60,000 bases of DNA from Takakia lepidozioides (Eukaryota > Streptophyta > Takakiopsida > Takakiales > Takakiaceae), in NCBI GenBank assembly GCA_030704615.1, contig CM060732.1, positions 37,431,053 to 37,491,052 on the forward strand. Direction: 5' to 3'. Positions within the stretch are counted from its first letter, which is position 1; every line of letters begins with the position of its first letter. Under the pieces are notes generated by a model. That model was not told the origin of the DNA. It searched no databases and saw only the letters and a program-made list of their open reading frames with translations. This document shows positions 34,601 to 45,339 of the stretch, piece by piece. The translations under genes were made by a program, and so were the position numbers.

Positions 34601-36664
34601 GACTTCAACATCGGTGAGCAGCATAGATTTGTCCCAGAGCACAGACACAAGTTCCTCGTGCCCTAGCAATTTAATGTGGGAAGATCCACACTCTGGCTCG
34701 AACACCAGGTTTAAGCTAAAACAATCTGAGCTAGAATTCTATGTGAGTGAGCCACTTTCTCTGCCACCTGAAGTTTGCCTAGTTGAAACTCAGGGGGAGT
34801 TTCTGTCAGGGCTCCCAGACAGTCAAAGTACAAAGTACTTCGACACCAGGTTGGAACTCCCTGCTGACAGTGCAAGGAGTAGCAGCTTCCATGGAGGAAG
34901 CAGACAAGACCTGGATCAAGCTAAAGAAGCAATGTCACCAGAGTTGGATTACTTTGTAGACATTTTGGGACCACATACTAATAGTAATTTGCAGATGATA
35001 GAAAATTGCAGTGCTGAAAATGTGCTGGCGTCGAGAGGTGAACTGGAGACCAGAAAAACTTACCTTGTAAGAGATATAAGGGCACTTGATAGTTTGAAAT
35101 GTGAGGAGTCCCTGCACAGCAACAAAACTCCAGTTGGTGACAAGGCTTGTGAGGACAGGAACACGGATATAAAGGATGAATCTGACTGGGAGATGGTCAA
35201 TGCTGTGAAGGGCATTGAAATGTCTGCGGTAATGGGCTTACCTCACTCAAAGACAGTAGAAACAGTGCACAGTGTGGACCAAGTTAAAGAGCAGATCATG
35301 GAGAAGGTTAAATCAACAGGCTCTAGCAATGGGAAGCATTTGTCCTCATTCAGATTTGGGCGTAAAAAGAATGCTGCAGGTCAGCTGGAGAATAAAATCA
35401 CTCCGAGCGTGGGTGTGGAGGTTTCTGAGCAGGCACCCTGCAATGGTAAGAAGTTCAATGGAAGTGCTAAGCTGGCAGGTGGTCGACAAATCAGGACGAC
35501 GAGGTCAGTGAGCGCCAGTTCTGCTGCTCTTGTGGTTCAGCCTGGTGGTGCAGGAGGCGCGCAATTAAGTCAGTGCCAATCGGAGGGGACAGCGACAGAC
35601 GAGCAGAACCAGAGTAGATTCTCAAACATCACAGTGCGTTCTGGCTCAGTTGCAGAAAACTTTGAGTGGGAGCATAGTTCTCTAGGTATCTTCTGCCATT
35701 TGTGATATACCGTGTTAGTTATGGCACACAGCCAGCCACAGACGTTAAGGTGGTTCTTAATGAGGGGTGGACCACAAGGGGTGAAAACTGGTATGCCTAT
35801 TGGAGGGAGGAAAAGACAGCTGTGAATTAGGAGGGTTTGAATCGTTGTTGGTTTTTGTGATGACAACAAGAGTCTGCAGGGTACAGGATTTTTCGTGCAA
35901 GCTTCTCTGCCAAAGGGTCGTATTTTCCTTGGGACATGGCATTCAATGTGCTATGCTGTCCATATGCACATTATACAGTGTACACGGTCAAGCCTATGAA
36001 TTAATTACCTCTGACAGTTAAATGGTATTGGGAAGTGCAAATGCATGTTGTTTCAAAACACAGTTTGAGAATGAACAGATGTTGATGCAATACAGTGAGT
36101 GAGTGATTTGACATGGTGGTAATGTGGATTATTGCAGAAGCGACTAGCAGCAGCAGCTACAGCAGCCAGAGCAGGTGTGAACAAACGTTGGTTCCAGGGA
36201 GTATGACACTTGCAGAGGTCACAGAACGAGTTTTGTTTTGCAGCAGCATTGTCCATGACTTGGTCTATCAGGCGGCAGAGCTTGCCAGCAAGATGGAGGA
36301 GACACAAGTCAGAGGGTCCAGTCCTTCCTTGGGATACACTGTTTTAGGGCTCTCAGAGGCAGACAGCATGAATCTGTCAGGGTCAGAGTTGTTGGACATC
36401 GGCAACCGGAAGGAGCATGAGCGGCATGGCCCAGGGATGGAAGTAGGATTCCTGGTACAACGCTCGCTCAAGTACCTGCCCACTATGCAGCTTGATAATC
36501 AAGCAGGGAGTCCCACTTCACGGTATTTCTTCAGTCCCAGTAAAGAAGGAATAGTGGCCAAGGCTCAGCAGGAGCTGTCTATGTGCCCTGCTACTGTTAG
36601 GTTGAGAGGTGGGGACAAAGTGAGTGCCAAACAGAACACTAAATGCTGTTGTTCTATCCTGTGA
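28641..36664 (+). CDS. large plant Ser/Pro-rich protein (At2g40070/At1g27850-like), six exons
   Basis: Exons 28641-28806, 29614-29725, 30283-30403, 30547-31539, 31893-35685 and 36138-36664 all have GT-AG borders and matching phases (1, 2, 0, 0, 1), summing to 5712 nt, or 1903 codons plus stop. An in-frame ATG at 28701 (MVKEKDEDLALFKDMRTRE) fits the family start better and would give 1883. Exons 2-3 join to make NDYDWLLTPPATPLFPSLDS, the family hallmark. Exon 4 has RPSTPT-type repeats and ETPPNLRTLDRPTSAPRRP. Exon 4/5 joins SPARHL to DVHQSSPNGFRPFM. The single 3793-nt exon 5 encodes a long acidic, disordered region. Exon 6 has MTLAEVTERVLFCSSIVHDL, as in At1g27850-type members, and ends KCCCSIL, a CaaX-like motif (X = Leu favours geranylgeranylation). 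The molecular function is unknown. The long acidic insert is larger than I expect in flowering plants. Confidence 0.9.
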
Positions 36665-36687
36665 GACACATGTGTACAAAGTTTTCT

Positions 36688-36693
36688 AATAAA
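36688..36693 (+). terminator. polyadenylation signal AATAAA of the Ser/Pro-rich gene
   Basis: AATAAA lies 24 bases after the stop codon, a short but plausible 3' UTR. Confidence 0.55.
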
Positions 36694-36796
36694 TCTGCAG
36701 TTGGCAACTTTGCAATTTGCCATGAAGAAAATTCTTCTCTTAGGCTTTTGGACGAACCAGAGAGGGCCTGAACATACAGTCAATGGAACCTGTAAC

Positions 36797-39700
36797 GAGT
36801 CACGCCGATCTGTTTGATCAGCATAAAATCCTTAGCAAATGCGTCCCAACCAATAATACTAGAGCTGTCCCGACTGGATAAAGGGTTATGCTGGGCATTA
36901 CTTACAATGAAGTGCAGTGGGTATGAGCGTTCAAATGCTGGAGCCCTGGACCGAGTTTTGGCCAGTGAGCCCTGGACCGAGTTTTGGCCAGTGTGAATGA
37001 CGGGGTAAGTTAGCAGGCCAAAACAATCAAACCTATAAATAGTGTTAAGTACACTATCTAGCATGTGTTGTCACCACCATATTCCCTTTGCTAGCATGTG
37101 TTGTGTCACCACCGTATTCCAAAGCATTAACAACAATGTTAGTTATCGCATATTTATTATAATAAAAATATAATCATTATTGATTGGATATAAATATCAC
37201 ACCATGCAAGTTTTGTTTCTGTTAATACCAGACCAGTATGGATAATGCCCTGGTATCGCAATCGGACGAAGGCCTCTATACCAGTACCAGTCTGGTATGT
37301 TCAAAATACAACACCAGTCCAACACTGGTCTGCACCACAACAACAGCCAACTATGGCCTTGTCATCTGTGGGAGCTCCCAGTTGCTTGCACTACGAGGGC
37401 CATGTCTTCTAGTGCAGGGGCATCACAAAATGATGCCGGATTGCAGTTGCAACAGCACATGGACTACCAGACATAACAGTTCAACGTGAACCAGTTGAAG
37501 TTGCAATAGGGGGTCATAACCAGTCACACAAACCCCAGATGCAGGTCCCCAGCTTGCAGCTACCCGCGCCAAGAATAGCCCCTTCCCAAACTGGTATGAA
37601 CTGGCTTTCTGGAGGATCCTCGGCCCACCACCATTGACAGCAACAGCAGGGAAGAAGTGTCACTGGGGCTCTAGTCCCTCTTCTGGGGGGCTAGAGCCTA
37701 CTAAGGCCCTAACAGCCGCAATGTCTTCCGTACGATGGAAGTCCTGAATGCGCACTTTGGCAGGAACAAATGGTTTCAGGGGGCCTGCCACTGCTCTCCA
37801 CAGTACTTCACTTCCTCTTTTATTGCTTACAGGATACATTGCCCTACAAGCCAGAAGCCAACAGTCATTTTCTCACCCTCACCCCTCTATTTCTCTTGAT
37901 GGATACGCAGAGACTGTCCCCTGAAGGGAACATGAACATGAACAGCTACTTCAAACAGCCACTGGTGAGCATGCTAAAAAAATGTGTGTGCACAACAACA
38001 TGTCAATGTCCGAGCTCACATGTCCTTATAAGGTGGTTCTGGTATCTGTGAAAGCTATTTATTGTGAGAGGAGAGGGTCATGTTCTTATAAAGCATGTAT
38101 GGAAGATTGCAAACCAACCTGAAGGTAAAAAATACGTTAAATCCAAAATAACCCAAGCACTCTTGCCAAAATTTTCAATGCAAGCAATTTCAACTACTCC
38201 TGCCTTTTGATAGGAGCAGCAACCACAACACATAGTACCAGGGGCAGTTCATAATTCATGCGATAACATAGGTAAAGTAGCACTAACTGATTGAGAGGAG
38301 GAAACCTCAAAAATTGTCGTTCTCTAAGTGAACCAGGGGTAGTGTGCGCTACCATTGCACCCACAGACTTTGCTGTTTCCAATGCTGCTAGACTTGCTCT
38401 TTGCTCAGCAAGTTTCTGTCCACATGCAACCAACCTGTAAATTCTAGCTCTTCATTACAAACCCTAGTAGTGTATGCTCAGACTGTACCTCTGTTAGTAT
38501 ACCAAACAAGAGCTTGTAGGTCTTGGCTAGGCAAAAGCAGTTGAGGGGCACCCTTTTCCATGGTTGTCACGATGCATTGCCTTGCTTGGAAGGACTGCTA
38601 CTACCTCCTTTCTCTCTCCCTCACTCACACACCCACACTGCTCATTCTGTATACAGCATCCTGACTGCTTGTGAGTTGTACTGCCTGAGCAATCATTAAC
38701 AGTTCACATTTTCGCAACATCCGGTGGCTAAGCCCCACTAATTGCAAATAGTTAGTATTCTAGCAATGCGTTATGCAGCTGCAACTTGCTAGACTTTGGT
38801 TCTGTTTTCCCATGCTTAACTGAAACCTAAGTTGGCAATGCTAAAAGATATTCCCTCATTGGAGAGAAAAGTATAACTGCAATGCTGTCTTCCTTTGATA
38901 GTAGTTCGAACTGGAGGTTGAATTCCTTCTTGTTAGACAGGGGTGACACGCACATCCATTAGGCCTATCACAAAAGCTCACAATGCTCTGAATCTCTCGG
39001 AATAATTAATTTCTCAAACAAAAAATTGAAGGCCCATTGCATCAGAGCAAAATGTGGACTCAGTTCTGAAGAGAGCTGTAGTATTACCAAGCTTTAATTC
39101 TTGTTGCATACAATACCATACAGCCATGGATTATATATACTGCAAGAGAAGTTCAACTTACCTCACATGTGTGGGTTGCAAGGTCTGCAAGGGGAAGCGA
39201 GTCCATTTGCTGGTAGATTTACAGACCAAAAACAGCGGATTGCATGAATACAGTGAGGAAAAAGAGCAAGTGCAGCCTGGATGAATTACAGCTTCTACTG
39301 GGAATAAGGTTTGTAGGAGAATCAGTTGCGTCCTTCGATATATAAAACAAGACCAGCCAGACTCTGTACTTGGAAGTGAAGGGTGCTGACATTGCAATTC
39401 TTGCTACTGTTAGACATTATCATGAAAAAGCCTTCTTTAAGTGCTCCCCAAGCATGCAGAGTGGATCCCAAAATGAGGGAGAAGCTGCCCAAGCCAGTGT
39501 GAGACACATTACCATAGGGCTCCTGCCATCTTCGAGGGGTGGATCCATTGCCGACTTAGAACATTTGTACTTAGGATGCAATGGACTACAGTCTTGAGTT
39601 TGGTTTGTAACGCAAAAAGCCAAGAATACCTGGCATGCTGATGGCCTGTGATCCAAGTCTGCTGAAGCTAAAGTCACCCGGCGCACTGGCATAGATGGGG

Positions 39701-40165
39701 TCATCACACTTGGCTTTTTCTTGGCAGTAAGTGGTGTTGGAAAGTACTCGTACTGCAGTTCGCCTTTCTTGCGAACTTCATTTTATAGTCTTCCCAGAAC
39801 CTCCGCATAACTATGACCCCACCTCTCAAGTTACTCTCCCTGAATCTAAGTCAACTATCCCCAAATATTCTGAAAACTTAGGGGTACCTAGGAGAAACGC
39901 AGGTTCTCTGTGAATTTCCATGTGATTTGGAACTTGGCTGAAGATTTTCAGAATTGGACCAAGTTGGTCAGCAGTTACGACTTAAAAGGAAGTTACGATA
40001 GAGAGCATGAAGGCCCACTTTCGGGAACTTGAATTGGTTATGAACCTGGGTTGTCTTGCACAGTCACTCTCATAATAGGTACCCGTCTATGAGCCGATTT
40101 TCTTGCACTGGATTCAAGAACGGGAGTCTCGAATTCGAAGGATTTTGAAAACATTCAAACTGCTT
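36797..40165 (+). repeat. 3.3 kb segmental duplication, copy A (partner 47150-50380)
   Basis: Starts at GAGTCACGCCGATCTGTTTG and ends near GAGTCTCGAATTCGAAGG. It is colinear with copy B over its whole length, roughly 90% identical by eye, with indels: a 26-bp tandem duplication (36941-36992), a ~110-bp gap at the CCCTGGTATC site near 37245, about 30 bp extra at 39283-39318 and ~75 bp extra near 39855. Confidence 0.9.
37480..39715 (-). other. candidate minus-strand exons within duplication copy A
   Basis: Minus-strand segments look coding and have donors: TAKKKPSVMTPSMPVRRVTL...ACQ|GTATTC (39710-39645), KSAMDPPLEDGRSPM|GTAATG (about 39590-39510), LVACGQKLAEQRASLAALET...FPPLNQ (about 38435-38290) and AKVRIQDFHRTEDIAAVRAL (about 37762-37700). 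The last has an in-frame TGA shortly after. All are preserved in copy B. I do not recognise the protein. It may be part of one duplicated gene, or fragments carried by the duplication. Confidence 0.35.
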
Positions 40166-40328
40166 CGTGTGACTCGGTAGTTAGGTTCGGTATAAACGAA
40201 CCATGTTTAGGTCTGGTAGAGGTTCGGCAGAGGGGGGCGCCTACAGGTGAGGGCGTGGCGTAGCGCAAGGTCTCTTTGCAAGCGGCCTGCTCTCTTGCAC
40301 CTCGCGGCCCTCTACTCATACAGAAACC

Positions 40329-41697
40329 ATGGTATGTACCCTTCTCTTCCTTGGGTTCTTCCTTGGAGCATGCATAATTCCTACTTTTAGCAATACCAAC
40401 GGCTGCCTTCGGGTTTTGGGGGGGGTGGGGGGGTGTTGGACATGTGTTGATTTATAGGTTGTGCTAATACGTAGTCTTGCACCAGCTAAATGTAACATGT
40501 CCTTGCTTGCCTGCGTTGTGATAGACGAAGCGCACCAAGAAGGCTGGCATCGTCGGGAAATACGGTACCTCCCTGATTCTGGCACTGTATTTTATTTTGC
40601 GACTGGGGTTGATTTCTTGAATGTGATTTCTTACTTTGGACGATAGCGTTGGGGTAAACCATGTGTTCTTGTTGGCTTGAAAAGTTTGTATTTGAGTTCT
40701 CATGCTGGTTGGGACCACAGGCACGAGGTATGGTGCCAGTTTGAGAAAGCAGATCAAGAAGATGGAGGTGAGCCAGCACTCCAAGTACTTCTGCGAGTTT
40801 TGTGGAAAGGTATGCCCGGACTACCAGACATGACCGTCCATAAGAGTCCCTTTGATGTACCTATCAAAGTCTGCAGTTGAACTCACAAATTTCGTTCAGC
40901 TTTGTCCATGGATTGATGAGACATTCGCCAGTTATACGCCGTGATGTGGTAGCTATCTACACTTGAGCTGTGTACAGCTAACTGTGTGGTTGGATTGCTT
41001 GCTGATCACCAAGTTCTGGGTGGGTGCTCTCAGTTCGCAGTGAAGAGGAAAGCTGTTGGTATATGGAACTGCAAAGATTGTGGTAAAGTGAAGGCTGGTG
41101 GTGCCTACACTCTCAAGTAAGTTACGATTCACGTTTGACCAAGTTTAAAAAAATTGTCGATCTATCGGAGTCTCTCCATACTGGTATTTGTCTAATTTAG
41201 GACCGGATCTGGCATTTGAGCTGCGTTTCTCTCTTTTATCAGGCTATCAGCTATATCTAAGTTTAGTAATTGCAATGTCGAGACCCTACATTATTAAAAC
41301 CAAGTTATTTTGATCATCTTTCTTGGAAGAACTCTCCTTCATTTCACCATGTGTTGGTGCTACTCAGAGAGTTAATAAGGTCAAATTGCCAGCAGTGCCC
41401 CCTAGGTGTCATGTGGTCTAAACCTTGTAGATGGACACGTTCACTTCAGAGTTTTGGGCAGATCCAGTACAGGGCTTTAGTATGTTTTAAACTACTAATG
41501 CCAATGACTGATCAATTCCCCTGGTACCATTTTACTTGATGTCACCATGGATGGCCACCTCTTAGCTTCATCATGCAAGGCTTTTACTGGAAAACCAGAT
41601 GATCTGACATTGGAGTCTGTGCTATATGTGCAGCACGGCGAGTGCGGTGACTGTTCGCAGTACAATCCGGCGCTTAAGGGAGCAGACAGAGAGTTAG
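40329..41697 (+). CDS. RPL37A: 60S ribosomal protein eL43 (L37a)
   Basis: Five coding exons: 40329-40331 (ATG only), 40525-40564, 40721-40809, 41034-41116 and 41634-41697; 279 nt, 92 residues plus stop, the usual length. The protein begins [20 protein letters not shown] and has the zinc ribbon C-E-F-C (YFCEFCGK) and C-K-D-C ([16 protein letters not shown]), then ends [11 protein letters not shown]. eL43 is a component of the large cytosolic ribosomal subunit near the E site. All introns are GT-AG with matching phases. The leader before the ATG is pyrimidine-rich (GCACCTCGCGGCCCTCTACTC), as in many translation-machinery genes. The residue before AVKRK is Phe where most species have Tyr. The gene looks intact. 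Confidence 0.97.
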
Positions 41698-41879
41698 ACA
41701 GGACTATCTTTTTCAGAGTGTACCTGACTTTCTTTGATTCTCTTTTCAAGAAAAACTATTACTGTTAAAGCTATCACTGAATGTAGTGGTGTCTCACATG
41801 GGCTGCCACTTCATTTTTGGCCATTATGTTGTCAACTTGCAAATGTGTTTTTTGTAATTGAATATTGAGAGTGGCAAAA

Positions 41880-42340
41880 ATCGTGTTGTCAGTCTTACGA
41901 GACTCAAGCGAGCAGCGTCTGCTTTGTTACAGTCTGTGTTCTCAGTGGCCCTGTTTCACTTTCGTTGCTGCTCCCTGTTTCTTCAAGGCTGACCGCACAT
42001 TTTACTTCTTTGGAGGTTCTCCCTGCTTTCTTGGCTCTTCTCGTCCTTTTGGATATGGAGGTCCTTGTGTATGTCTTCCGTTTGCAGAGCGTCGGTTTCA
42101 TTGGATTTTCGTTTCGGAAGTGCTCTGGTGCAAGTTGAGATCACCTACTATTCCCTTCCAAGTGGCTGCGGGATTTGAAGACCTTGCTGCTGGCTGTGTT
42201 GTTATTCTGTTACGACTTTCCAAGTCCCATAGGTCTTCCCTGGCCCAGTCGTTTCCATCCGTCTTTCGCTTCTGTAGCTGCTCTTTGGCTGCCATTTTAC
42301 TAGCATCAAATGCTTTTTGAATCTGGTTCTGGTCGACGAA
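41880..42340 (-). other. unassigned minus-strand coding-like stretch
   Basis: Reads FVDQNQIQKAFDASKMAAKE and QLQKRKTDGNDWAREDLWDL before a stop at about 42098; a second basic frame (41904-42101) follows. Charged, helix-prone composition suggests a real exon or a LINE ORF1 remnant. No family recognised. The complementary 151-codon plus frame looks like its antisense shadow. Confidence 0.3.
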
Positions 42341-42344
42341 GAGG

Positions 42345-42980
42345 ATCGCCGCTACTTCAAGCTCAAGAAATTACTTGATTGAGGTATATTGGCGTTCTCT
42401 TTACCTTACCAGTTCTGCCGTAGTGGGCGTGAGCTTTCCATTTCCTGGGCTGATGGTACGCATGTCAAATTGTTACAAAGGTTAAGCCATACGGCTTAGG
42501 GTATTGATGGCCTTCATCTATGCTCATATGCCCGTCTTCAAAGTCTGGGAAGACAAGTGTGCTCAATCTTTTTCAGCATGTGCCTCTCTTATCTATTGTC
42601 CAACTATCTTGCCTTGCAGTTTCTTGGTACCTTTTCTTCTGTTGTGGAATCCGGTGGTACATCCTTTTTTGTCATTCCTGTGGACCGATGATGCCTACGC
42701 CTAACAGCAACTGAAATCACCAGAATCCATTGAGCACTGAGAAAGTCGTAGTCCATAACTGACATGACCATTTCCAACAACTAACTGTGCGACTTTGAAA
42801 GGTTTCCTAACGGGTTTTCCTAATCTGATAGTGTGTGGATCTTGAGCAACTGCGTCACGACTCACTGGGTCCAGCAAGAGTCCCTTGGGTCAGGCGGGTG
42901 AAAGGGATTGCACTTGTATGTCTGTTGTCACAGTTAGTCAAAGTGCAGGTCACTTCATTGCTGGGCCCCCTCTCTCTCTC
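42345..42980. other. no gene supported
   Basis: Short open frames only (for example 42504-42704, hydrophobic). A possible exon around 42835-42900 (VDLEQLRHDSLGPARVPWV) has an acceptor but no partner. Confidence 0.3.
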
Positions 42981-43517
42981 AAAGGATTTCATGATGGGTC
43001 AATGTTGCTGTGGACAAGTTTGCATGTGAAATCTCTGATCTCTCTCATTGATTAGCTCATCTCAAGTTTGAAGGCATTCCTAAGAAATTCTGACCTGTAG
43101 AAGTAACACGTACAAGCACAAGTACATGTGAGCCAAAGAGGAAAAAAGCACAAAATTAACTGATTTGTTTTGACAGAAATTTTCCAAAAGGACAGTCAGC
43201 ATGACAGCTAGATGTTCATGATATCCCTGGAGCCCATGCAGGATCATACTACCTATGCAAAACCTTGCAGATGTATGCAACCAGGCGACGAAATCGAAGT
43301 CAGCAAGCCAAAGCAATGGACTTGGCTGTCAGACATGAGCTTCACGACCTTACTTTCAGTTTCATTCTCTTTATCTTCCTCTTCCTTGGGTCCTTTGGGC
43401 CTTCCATGGATGTCTTTTTTTACCACCCCTACACAATCAGTGTGCATGGTGTCTTAACCTTCTTCAGAGTAATTCGTGGTGCTCACCACAATGGGGTAAC
43501 TATAAACGCCAATAGTG
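42981..43517 (+). repeat. inverted partial duplicate of 57398-58092
   Basis: Plus-strand sequence from AAAGGATTTCATGATGGGTC to CGCCAATAGTGCG matches the minus strand of 57398-58092, apart from a 128-bp insertion there. The exon at its centre is frameshifted here (ATGACAGCTAG versus ATGATGCTAG), so this copy is a pseudogene fragment. Confidence 0.85.
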
Positions 43518-43519
43518 CG

Positions 43520-44650
43520 AAATGCATGCACTCCCCAGCGCACCTTGAGAGCATCCCACTTCCCTTCCTTTCTCTTCCTCTCTCAGAAAGTTCAGTCGTC
43601 AATGCATGCAGGGCGCACCTCTCAATCGCTCACACCTACAACTGAAGACATTGCAGGGAGTAGCGTAGGTTAGTGTTATCAATGCCAAAGTGAGGGAGAG
43701 AATGTCAGTAGTAAAGCAGCAAGACGACAATGCAGCAAAATAACTGATTCCATGACCAACAGCCAGTGTTGTTTTTTGACAGGTAGCCCTACCGTTTTTG
43801 TGACAGGTTATTTTTTTTTTTGACTTTCACTGTGATTGACAACTTTGAGAAAATGCCTTTCACATGACAGGTTGACAGATTTTTGACCTTTCACACAATT
43901 TTGTCATATGAAATTAAAACGAAAAATGAATTCTGACATAGCATAACCAGATCTGCATACCCTTTATTGCAGTCTCATTGTAAGCCAGCCACTAGATCAT
44001 TCATGCCCTTTAAGAAAACTGAGTCTCAAACTGAGCTTTCAAGTCATTCATCATTGAAGGAGACAATCAACACCCTTGATTTATGCCCTCATAGAAAGAA
44101 ATGAGCCATAAGAAGTGTGAACTTCTTACAACTACGATTAGTGAAGCTCCAGTCCGTCAATACATATGGTATTGTCTTTACTATTTTCATGGGTTCCAAC
44201 CCAAACATGTAGCATTCGTACCACTAATTCTCTAACTATAAGACTTTAGCATTTTTAACCTCTTCATACGAAGCCCCAAGCCTCTCTTCTTTGAGAGATA
44301 TTTTCTTGGCTTATCAATGAGCTAGGAAATACAACATGCCAGATGATTGTAAGTTCGTAAGTAAAGATTTAGTTTTCCCATATCATCTTCGTTTTTTAGA
44401 CTCCTACTTCCCCCCTGCCTGCAGGGTGTTCCCCTTTCGACACGCTTTTAGGGCCTTCTTGGAGGTCATTTTTTCCTCCCTCTGATCTGCTTTATACCCA
44501 CCTTGTTTAATAAAGTACCCAGGGCCACTGTCCACTGTTCTCTTAATTTAAAAATAAATAAAAATAATGCAGGATGGCCGCGTCGAATTAGGTGCAGTTG
44601 TTTGAATATGGCACCTCCTCCACAACAAATGCTTTTGAAATAGGATCAGG
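43520..44650. other. no gene seen; repeat-like AT-rich DNA
   Basis: Several TGACAGG motifs at 43778-43870; otherwise no coding or RNA feature. Confidence 0.35.
43799..43838 (+). repeat. TGACAGG direct repeat, copy 1 (partner 45234-45271)
   Basis: TGACAGGTTATTTTT, then TTTGACTTTCACTGTGAT. The partner differs by a few bases and lies 1.43 kb downstream in the same orientation, as if bounding an element. Confidence 0.55.
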
Positions 44651-45020
44651 AGATGGACTCAAGAAGAATTTTTTTGGCACTGCTGTGGCTGCGGGTACCC
44701 CTATCAGGGAGAACAAGTCAAACAGGCACTACATGTTTTGAACCAGCAATTCATTTTGGCCGCCAGACTCCAATACTTAATTGTGCATTTTACAAGGGTG
44801 TATCAAGAGTGAAGACCCTAAACGGGAAAGCAAGACATTATCCAAAATGGATTCGAGCCAAATATCCGTCTACTCAACACCCTTGTCAAATAAAAAAGAA
44901 AAAAAGAAAAAGAAAACTAAGAATGGAGGCTAGAGCACGCATAGGAAACAAAGAGGGAGAGCCTACTTAGAGGTTTAAGGCTTGAAACACAAAAAAGAAG
45001 GGCTGGCAGTGCCTCGGTGA

Positions 45021-45215
45021 GGCTCCCCTAGGTGGAACTAGTAAGATTAATAATAACTATTAACAATTTGTACCTTTTTTAGCCTCTCTTAGGTGGACTT
45101 ACTAATAAAATTGCTAATAACTATCAGTAATGTAGATTCTCTATTCATAACTTGTACCTTTCAGGCTTTGTGAGCCTCTCCTAGGTGGATTTAGTAATAA
45201 AATTACCCCTTATCA
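45021..45215 (+). repeat. three imperfect repeats with CCTAGGTGGA core
   Basis: GGCTCCCCTAGGTGGAACTA, GCCTCTCTTAGGTGGACTTA and GCCTCTCCTAGGTGGATTTA occur at about 45021, 45082 and 45173, each followed by AATAAAATT-like sequence. Confidence 0.6.
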
Positions 45216-45233
45216 GAAATTCCTGCCTTTCTT

Positions 45234-45271
45234 TTGACAGGCTATTTTTGTTTTTGACTTTCACTGTGATA
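45234..45271 (+). repeat. TGACAGG direct repeat, copy 2
   Basis: TGACAGGCTATTTTTG, then TTTTTGACTTTCACTGTGAT; partner of 43799-43838. A poly-T run follows at 45307-45330. Confidence 0.55.
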
Positions 45272-45339
45272 GGCATTTTTTTCTCATTGCCTTTCTTTGG
45301 ACAGGCTCTTTTTTTTTTTTTTTTTTTTTTCGCCTGTCA

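Noticed and set aside
37430-38010. Plus-strand Gln-rich protein in the duplicated segment (MNWLSGGSSAHHH-like reading)
   Set aside because: Frequent stops, and the minus strand gives better exon borders; neither strand is proven.
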